DNA from: Actinomycetota bacterium
GTDB taxonomy: Bacteria > Actinomycetota > AC-67
Assembly (NCBI GenBank): GCA_005883175.1
Contig: VAYV01000050.1
Coordinates: forward strand, 1-5,533
Direction: 5' to 3'
Length of the DNA: 5,533 nt
Part shown: one piece after another, positions 1-4,206 of the stretch
Numbering within the stretch: position 1 is the first letter of the stretch
Layout: every line of letters begins with the position of its first letter
Notes under the pieces: model-generated
Seen by the model: the letters and a program-made list of their open reading frames with translations, nothing else
Told to the model about the DNA's origin: nothing
Database searches by the model: none
Program-made: the position numbers and the translations under genes

Positions 1-573
1 AAGGTCGGCCCCGATACCGTCATCCACCCGCCGACGTTCCTCCACGGCGACACGCGCATCGGCCAAGGCTGCGAGATCGGACCCGGCGCGCGCATCACGG
101 ACTCGCGGATCGCCGACGGCGCCACAGTGACCTTCAGCGTCCTCGACAAGGCGCGCGTCGGCGCTCAAGCTCAGGTCGGCCCCTACGCGTACTTGCGGCC
201 CGGCGCGCGCCTCGCCAAGGGCGCGAGGGTCGGGACCTTCGTGGAAGTGAAGGCCAGTGAGATCGGCGAGGGCAGCAAGGTCCCGCACCTTAGCTACATC
301 GGCGACGCGATCATCGGCCGCGACGTCAATGTCGGCGCGGCGACGGTGACGGTCAACTACGACCCGGAAACGAAGATCAAAGCGAAGACCGTCATCCACG
401 ATGGGGCGAAGATCGGAAGCGATACGATGTTGATCGCGCCGGTGAAAGTGGGAAAACGGGCGGTCACCGGCGCCGGTTCGGTTGTGACGAAAGACGTGCC
501 GGCGGAAACGGTGGTCGTCGGGAACCCCGCCAGGCCGCTGCGTAAACGGAAGAAACCGAAGGGGGATGGGTGA
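1..573 (+). CDS. glmU: Bifunctional GlmU, C-terminal acetyltransferase part (5' truncated by window edge)
   Basis: GlmU makes UDP-N-acetylglucosamine in the cytoplasm for peptidoglycan; its C-terminal half acetylates glucosamine-1-phosphate with acetyl-CoA. The frame is open from base 1 and gives 190 residues, so the uridylyltransferase domain and the first part of the fold lie outside the window. What is visible is a left-handed beta-helix made of hexapeptide repeats (IGQGCEIGPGARI near residues 20-32, later VGKRAVTGAGSVV). Family landmarks are present: RPG near residue 66, FVEVK ending at K84, PHLSYIGDA with the expected catalytic His at residue 96 (bases 286-288), then VNYD and GSDTMLIAPV. 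The GSDTM/TGAGSVV wording resembles actinobacterial GlmU. The protein ends in a short basic tail (RKRKKPK) without a long extension. Its stop overlaps the prs start (GTGA), so the two are probably co-translated. The identity is secure; only the N-terminal half is unseen. Confidence 0.95.
   Translation, partial: KVGPDTVIHPPTFLHGDTRIGQGCEIGPGARITDSRIADGATVTFSVLDKARVGAQAQVGPYAYLRPGARLAKGARVGTFVEVKASEIGEGSKVPHLSYIGDAIIGRDVNVGAATVTVNYDPETKIKAKTVIHDGAKIGSDTMLIAPVKVGKRAVTGAGSVVTKDVPAETVVVGNPARPLRKRKKPKGDG
559..565 (+). promoter_or_regulatory. Ribosome binding site of prs
   Basis: A purine run AAGGGGG ends 4 nt before the GTG at 570, inside the last codons of glmU. It supports the GTG start and termination-reinitiation coupling with glmU. 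An ATG at 566 is closer to the run but opens a different frame that is only a shadow of prs. Confidence 0.5.
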
Positions 574-1547
574 GCGGAGTAGAAATTTCGCCGAGGAAGC
601 GTCTGGTCTTCGCGGCAGGGCGCAGCAATCCGGACCTTGCCGAAGAGATCGCGAAAGAGCTCGGCACCACATTGGTCGACCAGCAGCTCGAAGACTTCGC
701 CAATGGAGAGATCCGCTTCCGATTCCGCGAGAACATCCGCGGAGCCGACGTCTTCATCTTCCAGACCCACGCCGACCCGGTGAACAAGTCGATCATGGAG
801 CAGCTGATCATGATCGACGCCGCCAAGCGCGCGTCCGCGAAGCGGATCAGCGCCGTCATCCCGTTCTACGGCTACTCGCGACAGGACCGGAAGTCGCGCG
901 GCCGCGAGCCGATCAGCGGCCGCCTCGTCGCAGACCTGCTGACGGTCGCCGGCGCCGACCGCGTCCTCTCGGTCGACCTCCATGCCGACCAGATCCAGGG
1001 TTTCTTCGACAAGCCGGTCGACCACCTCACGGCCCTTCCCTTGCTCGAGCAGCATTTCCTCGAGCGCTTCGACGGCGACGTCGTGGTGGTCTCGCCGGAT
1101 GCCGGCCGCATCAAGGTGGCCGAGAAGTTCGCCGGCGTCATGCACTCGCCGCTCGCCATCTTGCACAAGCGGCGCCGGACCGACGTGCACAACGTCAGTG
1201 AAACCACGCGCGAGGTCATCGGTGACGTTCGCGGTCGTCGTTGCGTCCTGGTCGACGACATGATCGACACGGCCGGCACGATGACCAACGGGGCGGAAGT
1301 GCTCATGGAGTTCGGCGCCGAGGAGGTCTACGCGTGCGCGACGCACGGCGTGCTCAGCGATCCCGCGGTCGACCGGCTGAAGAACTCACCGATCAAAGAG
1401 CTCGTGATTACGAATACCCTCCCGATCCCGCCGGAGAAGCAGCTCGACAAGATCACGGTCCTTTCGATCGCACCGATCGTGGCCAGCACGATCCGCGCGG
1501 TGTTCGAGGACAAGTCGGTCAGCGAGATCTTCCAGGGCCAGAATTAG
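570..1547 (+). CDS. prs: Ribose-phosphate pyrophosphokinase (PRPP synthetase, class I)
   Basis: Transfers pyrophosphate from ATP to ribose-5-phosphate, giving PRPP for purine, pyrimidine, histidine, tryptophan and NAD synthesis; cytoplasmic. At 325 residues it has normal class I length. Visible landmarks are the FANGEIRF segment (43-50), the ATP-site stretch GYSRQDRKSRGREPISGR (101-118), the metal/ATP-binding DLHADQIQGFF (136-146), the catalytic lysine of the LHKRR flexible-loop region (K200, equivalent to E. coli K194), and the ribose-phosphate loop VLVDDMIDTAGT (226-237). THGVLSDPA and NTLPIPPEK are typical of actinobacterial enzymes. The GTG start overlaps the glmU stop by 4 nt and fits the expected N-terminus. 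glmU-prs linkage is widespread and couples sugar-nucleotide and nucleotide metabolism. Nothing is broken or missing. Confidence 0.97.
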   Translation: MSGVEISPRKRLVFAAGRSNPDLAEEIAKELGTTLVDQQLEDFANGEIRFRFRENIRGADVFIFQTHADPVNKSIMEQLIMIDAAKRASAKRISAVIPFYGYSRQDRKSRGREPISGRLVADLLTVAGADRVLSVDLHADQIQGFFDKPVDHLTALPLLEQHFLERFDGDVVVVSPDAGRIKVAEKFAGVMHSPLAILHKRRRTDVHNVSETTREVIGDVRGRRCVLVDDMIDTAGTMTNGAEVLMEFGAEEVYACATHGVLSDPAVDRLKNSPIKELVITNTLPIPPEKQLDKITVLSIAPIVASTIRAVFEDKSVSEIFQGQN

Positions 1548-1578
1548 CCGGCCTCAACCTGGGTAACACCCTTCCAAC

Positions 1579-1586
1579 GGAGGAGG
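1579..1586 (+). promoter_or_regulatory. Strong Shine-Dalgarno site of the small membrane protein
   Basis: GGAGGAGG lies 8 nt before the ATG at 1595. This near-perfect anti-16S match is the main evidence that the 80-codon frame is a translated gene, and it selects 1595 over the second in-frame ATG at 1601, which would be 14 nt away. Confidence 0.8.
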
Positions 1587-1594
1587 TGCATCGC

Positions 1595-1837
1595 ATGCGC
1601 ATGAAGTTCGGGCTGCTGGTCGGTTTCGCCTTCGGGTACCTGATGGGAACGAAAGCCGGCCGCTACCGCTACGACCAGATCATGAAGGTGCTCGGTAAGG
1701 TCGCGCAGTCGGAGCCGGCCACCAAGGCGCGCGCCCAGGCCACGAAGATGGTTGAGGACGCGACGCAGCGGTTCCGGGCCGGCTCGCAGGACGACATGGG
1801 AGCCGACGAGCCGATGCGCGCGGTCTCGCTGCCGTAG
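1595..1837 (+). CDS. Small YtxH-like membrane-anchored protein
   Basis: An 80-residue protein of unknown function. Residues 3-17 (KFGLLVGFAFGYLMG) form a short hydrophobic, glycine-rich helix that could anchor it in the membrane. They are followed by a GYLMGTKAGRYRYDQI pattern. The form GYxxGxxAGRxRYxQI is, from memory, common in small actinobacterial proteins annotated as YtxH-like or hypothetical. Residues 28-60 look like an amphipathic, partly charged helix, and the C-terminus is acidic (DDMGADE). Most of the protein would face the cytoplasm. It lies 47 nt after prs and 71 nt before rplY, so it probably shares the prs transcript; it has its own very strong ribosome binding site. That it is a gene is well supported. 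The YtxH label is a resemblance only, and no function can be inferred from the neighbours. Confidence 0.8.
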   Translation: MRMKFGLLVGFAFGYLMGTKAGRYRYDQIMKVLGKVAQSEPATKARAQATKMVEDATQRFRAGSQDDMGADEPMRAVSLP

Positions 1838-1847
1838 CAACCCCCCG

Positions 1848-1877
1848 CTGACGAGGCCCCGACCGAGCCGGTAGAAT
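1848..1877 (+). promoter_or_regulatory. Candidate sigma-70-type promoter before rplY
   Basis: CTGACG (1848-1853) and TAGAAT (1872-1877) are separated by 18 nt and resemble -35 (TTGACA, 4 of 6) and -10 (TATAAT, 5 of 6) boxes. TAGAAT is a frequent -10 form in high-GC Gram-positives. Transcription would start near 1884, giving rplY a leader of about 25 nt that still includes its ribosome binding site. It would let rplY-pth be expressed separately from glmU-prs. This is a prediction from sequence alone. Confidence 0.45.
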
Positions 1878-1894
1878 GCCGCCCCGTCGCGCCC

Positions 1895-1900
1895 AGGAGG
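1895..1900 (+). promoter_or_regulatory. Ribosome binding site of rplY
   Basis: AGGAGG, 8 nt before the GTG at 1909. It fixes GTG as the start and fits the expected N-terminus of L25 proteins. Confidence 0.8.
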
Positions 1901-1908
1901 GATAGCCG

Positions 1909-2595
1909 GTGGCAGAGGTAGCGCTCAAGGCAGAGGTCAGGGAGAGCAGGGGCAAGGGCCCGGCTCGCCGGCTGCGCGCGTCCGGGAAGATCCCCGGCAC
2001 CGTGTACGGCCGCGGCATGGATGCCGTTGCCGTCACCGTCGACGCTCGCGAGCTCGACCACACGCTCAACACCGACGCCGGCGCCAACGTTCTCATCGAT
2101 CTGCGGGTCGGCTCGGATACCCACTTGACTCTTGCCCGCGCGCTCGACCGGCACCCGATCCGCGGCACGATCCTCCACGTCGACTTCCTGAAGATCGCGC
2201 GCGACGTCGCCATCACGGTCGACGTTCCCGTCCACTTCGATGGCGAGGCGCGCGGCGTGAAAGAGGGCGGCGTGCTCGAGCACCATCTCTGGCAGCTCCA
2301 CGTCGAATGCTTGCCTGGGAACGTGCCCGAGCGCATCAACATAGAGGTCTCGGAGATGGAGATCGGCTCGATCATCCGCGTCGCGGACATCAGACCGCCG
2401 GACGGCGTGACGATCCTGACCGGCGAAGAAGAGATCATCATCACGTGCGTCGTGCCGCAGGTCCTCCAGGTCGAGGAAGAGGTTCCGGCCGAAGAGGCGG
2501 AAGCCGTGGAGGGCGAAGAAGGAGCAGCCGAAGGCGAAGCGCCGTCCGAAGAGGGCGGCGAAGCCGGCGGCGGCGGCGGCGGCGAAGAGAGCTAA
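1909..2595 (+). CDS. rplY: 50S ribosomal protein L25 / general stress protein Ctc (long, TL5-type)
   Basis: Binds 5S rRNA in the central protuberance of the large ribosomal subunit; the long form is called Ctc or TL5. The 228-residue product has two domains. Residues 1-92 are the 5S-binding L25 fold, with GKGPARRLRASGKIPGTVYG (16-35) near its start and HVDF at its end (90-93). Residues about 98-185 are the TL5 beta domain, with GGVLEHHLWQLHVECLPG (120-137) followed by EIGSIIRVADI. Residues 188-228 form an acidic, low-complexity and probably disordered tail, ending in a run of six glycines and GEES. Such tails are common in actinobacterial members but vary in length. The gene starts with GTG and is followed 12 nt later by pth, the usual partner, so both are likely on one transcript. 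Identity is secure; the tail's role is unknown. Confidence 0.96.
   Translation: MAEVALKAEVRESRGKGPARRLRASGKIPGTVYGRGMDAVAVTVDARELDHTLNTDAGANVLIDLRVGSDTHLTLARALDRHPIRGTILHVDFLKIARDVAITVDVPVHFDGEARGVKEGGVLEHHLWQLHVECLPGNVPERINIEVSEMEIGSIIRVADIRPPDGVTILTGEEEIIITCVVPQVLQVEEEVPAEEAEAVEGEEGAAEGEAPSEEGGEAGGGGGGEES
2566..2583 (+). repeat. (GGC)6 trinucleotide run in the rplY tail
   Basis: Six exact GGC units encode glycines 220-225 of the L25 tail. Being in frame, gain or loss of units would change only tail length. A run this short could vary by slippage, but the window gives no evidence that it does. Confidence 0.85.
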
Positions 2596-2607
2596 GGCGC
2601 TCGGCCG

Positions 2608-3669
2608 ATGCCCGGCCCCGCGCTGGTCGTCGGGCTCGGCAATCCCGGACCCGAATACGAACGCACGCGCCACAATCTCGGCTTCCGCGTTATCGACGTC
2701 CTTGCCGATCGTCTCGGCGCGCGCGTCAAGCCGGCGAAGGGGATGCGCGCGCTGGTCGCGGAAGCGCGCGACGGCGATGCGCGCATCATCCTTGCGAAGC
2801 CGACGACGTTCATGAACGCGTCGGGTGCGGCGGTCAGCGAGCTGGCGCGCTACTACAAGGTCGCCCCGCGCGATGTCGTCATCGTGCACGACGAGCTCGA
2901 CCTGCCGGTCGCGCAGCTGAAGGTGAAACGTGGTGGCGGCGACGCGGGGCACAACGGGCTGAAGGACATCACGAAGGCGATCGGTACCAACGAGTACGCG
3001 CGCGTGCGCATCGGGATCGGGAAGCCGCCGGGACGCAAGCAAGGCGTCGATCACGTGCTGCAAGGGTTCTCGAAGAAGGAACAGCCCGACATCGATGTTG
3101 CCGTCGAGCAAGCCGCCGACGCGGCCTTAACTGTGGTCAACGCCGGCGTCGAAGCCGCGCAGCAGCGGTTCCATGCGGGCGAGGAGAAACCGCCGAAGCC
3201 GGCGCGCGCGATCCGCAAGAGCGTCACGGTGAGCGCGCCGGTCGACGACGTGTGGCACGCGTGGACGACCGCGGAGGGCGCGCGCACATTCTTCGCGCCG
3301 GACGCGCGCATCGAGCTGAAGCCCGGCGGTGCGTACGAGATCTACTTCAACACCGAGGAGCAGCTGGGCAACAAAGGGAGCGAAGGCTGCAAGGTGCTCG
3401 CGTACCGGCGGCCGCAGTTCCTCGTGTTCAGCTGGAACGCGCCCCCGGAGATCCCGACGCTGCGGAAGAAGCGCGCGAAGACACGCGTCGAAGTCCGGGT
3501 GGAGCCGGCGGGCGAGAAGACAGAGGTGACGCTGACGCACTCGGGCTGGGGAAAGGGCGCGGACTGGGACGAGTGTTTCCGTTACTTCGAAGACGCGTGG
3601 GACCTCGTGTTGTCGCGATTGAAGGCAAGCTTCGAGACAGGTCCTGCCGACTGGTCCAAACGCTCGTGA
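2608..3669 (+). CDS. pth: Peptidyl-tRNA hydrolase fused to a C-terminal AHSA1-like SRPBCC domain
   Basis: The N-terminal part releases tRNA from prematurely dropped peptidyl-tRNA by cleaving the ester bond, in the cytoplasm. Residues 1-190 are a complete bacterial Pth with its active-site set: N12 and H22 (GLGNPGPEYERTRHN), N70 (TFMN), D95 (HDELDLP) and N116 (GGGDAGHNG). Stand-alone Pth usually ends near 190 residues; here the frame continues to 353. After a Pro/Lys/Ala-rich linker (192-201), residues 203-350 read as an SRPBCC/AHSA1 domain: VSAPVDDVWHAWTTAEG, FFAPDARIELKPGGAYEI, SEGCKVL, FSWNAPPEIP, LTHSGWGKG, and a C-terminal helix ending near LSRLKASF. That family binds hydrophobic ligands or acts as a co-chaperone-like fold, but the role of this copy is unknown. 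No stop, ATG start or frame change separates the parts; the only in-frame start codon near the junction is a GTG at 3229, within the first strand. The ATG is 12 nt after rplY with only a weak AAGG as binding site. Confidence 0.93.
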   Translation: MPGPALVVGLGNPGPEYERTRHNLGFRVIDVLADRLGARVKPAKGMRALVAEARDGDARIILAKPTTFMNASGAAVSELARYYKVAPRDVVIVHDELDLPVAQLKVKRGGGDAGHNGLKDITKAIGTNEYARVRIGIGKPPGRKQGVDHVLQGFSKKEQPDIDVAVEQAADAALTVVNAGVEAAQQRFHAGEEKPPKPARAIRKSVTVSAPVDDVWHAWTTAEGARTFFAPDARIELKPGGAYEIYFNTEEQLGNKGSEGCKVLAYRRPQFLVFSWNAPPEIPTLRKKRAKTRVEVRVEPAGEKTEVTLTHSGWGKGADWDECFRYFEDAWDLVLSRLKASFETGPADWSKRS

Positions 3670-3717
3670 TCGTCGGGTAGCGGGTCAAGAAATGGGCAGT
3701 TGAATCGTGAGGGGAGA
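3670..3717. other. Convergent spacer between pth and the minus-strand small genes
   Basis: These 48 nt separate the pth stop from the stop of the minus-strand membrane-protein gene. I looked for a hairpin followed by a T tract on either strand and found none, so no intrinsic terminator is called. Confidence 0.5.
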
Positions 3718-3888
3718 CTAGGGCGTCGCCACGCGACCGCCGGTATTGGTCTGCGAGAAGTGGCACGATCCTTTGTCGCAGGTCGAAGGAAGGGCGAGCA
3801 AGACGACCAGCGCGATGACGAGGGCCACGAGGACATACGCGATCCAGTACCGGGTCAAGATGTCACGGGTCGGGAGTCTCTGCTTCAT
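3718..3888 (-). CDS. Small single-helix membrane protein, function unknown
   Basis: A 56-residue frame read from an ATG at 3888 to a TAG at 3718-3720. It begins with a basic, polar segment (MKQRLPTRDILTR), continues with an uninterrupted hydrophobic stretch of about 21 residues (14-34, aromatic WIAY at its start, then Val/Leu/Ala), and ends with a polar tail of about 22 residues. The tail carries two cysteines as CDKGSC (37-42). The basic N-terminus predicts the tail outside the cell, where the two cysteines could form a disulphide. About 84% of codons end in G or C, as expected for a real gene in this genome. The start has only a weak AGGG site but lies 6 nt after the stop of the upstream minus-strand frame, suggesting coupling. 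It converges on pth. I recognise no family. A lipoprotein reading was considered and set aside because the cysteine is not in a lipobox. Confidence 0.6.
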   Translation of the reverse strand: MKQRLPTRDILTRYWIAYVLVALVIALVVLLALPSTCDKGSCHFSQTNTGGRVATP

Positions 3889-3894
3889 GCCGCC

Positions 3895-4107
3895 CTATTG
3901 ATCGTCTGGCCGGGGTAGCGCGACGGCGCCGGCTCCGGCGAAGGGGAGCGGCCGACGCGGCTCGCGAACGCCGGCGGGCGGTGGCCCCATCCCAGGGGGA
4001 AGTCCCGGCAGCTCCTGCCGCCGGCGCACGCGGATGCGGCGACGGACCCACTCGCGGAAAAGCGCGAGGCGCGACCCACGAATCGGTGTGCGACAGCCCT
4101 CGGCCAT
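3895..4107 (-). CDS. Possible small Arg/Pro-rich protein upstream of the membrane-protein gene
   Basis: A 70-codon frame from the ATG at 4107 to the TAG at 3895-3897, ending 6 nt before the membrane-protein gene on the same strand. The product begins MAEGCRTPIRG, has a strongly basic segment (FREWVRRRIRVRRRQE, 17-32) that could be an amphipathic or nucleic-acid-binding helix, then a proline/glycine-rich, probably disordered half. Support: tandem position, and an AGAGGAG site at 4121-4127. That site is 13 nt from the ATG, which is long; it is 7 nt from an in-frame ATT at 4113-4111, a rare start codon. An ATG at 4164 would give 89 residues but has no obvious binding site. Against it: the composition is what a GC-rich non-coding frame often yields, and the opposite strand frame is equally open over this stretch, though without a start codon. 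No family recognised; an untranslated leader for the downstream gene is the main alternative. Confidence 0.38.
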   Translation of the reverse strand: MAEGCRTPIRGSRLALFREWVRRRIRVRRRQELPGLPPGMGPPPAGVREPRRPLPFAGAGAVALPRPDDQ

Positions 4108-4122
4108 GTCAATGACGGTACT

Positions 4123-4146
4123 CCTCTCGTCTGGCCCAGCGAGAGG
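4123..4146 (-). promoter_or_regulatory. Hairpin overlapping the ribosome binding site of the minus-strand operon
   Basis: CCTCTCG (4123-4129) and CGAGAGG (4140-4146) are perfect 7-nt inverted copies with a 10-nt loop. The loop can pair further (CTGG with CCAG, one base bulged). Read on the minus strand, the 3' arm contains most of the AGAGGAG that would bind the ribosome, so folding would hide it. There is no T-rich tail, so it is not terminator-like. The structure is seen; a regulatory role is inferred. Confidence 0.5.
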
Positions 4147-4171
4147 TCGCCGGGCCAAATACACTGTTGGC

Positions 4172-4206
4172 AGGCCCCGGACGAGCCGTTCGGGGCCTTA
4201 TTCGTC
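4172..4206 (+). promoter_or_regulatory. GC-rich hairpin with T-rich tail directly before the mfd start codon
   Basis: AGGCCCCG (4172-4179) pairs perfectly with CGGGGCCT (4191-4198) around an 11-nt loop, followed by TTATT (4198-4202), sharing T4198 with the stem. The shape resembles an intrinsic terminator, yet it ends 4 nt before the mfd ATG at 4207. In addition, GACGA in the loop (4180-4184) is the exact complement of TCGTC (4202-4206), the five bases touching the ATG, so an H-type pseudoknot is possible. It could end read-through from upstream, attenuate mfd, or shape its translation start. Confidence 0.5.

Larger units (their letters stand above)
4108..4206. other. Divergent regulatory spacer between mfd and the minus-strand small genes
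   Basis: If the minus-strand pair is real, this 99-nt stretch must hold the promoters for both directions, unless they lie inside a coding region. It contains two strong hairpins, listed separately. A TACACT at 4160-4165 (plus strand) resembles a -10 box for mfd, but I see no matching -35 box. No convincing minus-strand promoter is visible. Confidence 0.4.

Noticed and set aside
357..1346. A 329-codon minus-strand open frame opposite glmU and prs.
   Set aside because: Same reason: it is the antisense shadow of conserved coding sequence, with no ribosome binding site or family resemblance.
1561..1573. GGGT-AAC-ACCC followed by TT after prs, as a possible terminator.
   Set aside because: The stem has only 4 bp and two T residues follow; too weak, and it would cut off a gene with a strong ribosome binding site.
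1669..3111. A 480-codon open frame on the minus strand opposite rplY and pth.
   Set aside because: It is antisense to two securely identified genes, is rich in Asp, Arg, Ala and Val with no recognisable motif, and is the usual by-product of high-GC codon use.
3681..3860. Direct repeat of CGGGTCAAGA at 3681-3690 and 3851-3860.
   Set aside because: Several exact 10-mer repeats are expected by chance in a window this size, and the flanks do not match.
3700..3918. A 72-codon plus-strand frame after pth.
   Set aside because: It overlaps the minus-strand membrane-protein gene, whose hydrophobic helix and GC-ending codons fit coding sequence far better; the plus-strand product is charged and featureless.
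4006..4020. Hairpin CGGCAG-CTC-CTGCCG between pth and mfd.
   Set aside because: No T-rich tail on either strand, and short GC palindromes are expected often at this base composition; not called as a terminator.
3919..4206. The mfd frame stays open upstream of the ATG, suggesting a longer Mfd.
   Set aside because: There is no ATG, GTG or TTG in that stretch, and Mfd homologues from memory begin near 4207.
3670..4206. Search for a tRNA or other known structured RNA gene in the longest gap.
   Set aside because: No T-loop consensus with flanking cloverleaf stems was seen on either strand; visible hairpins are isolated.
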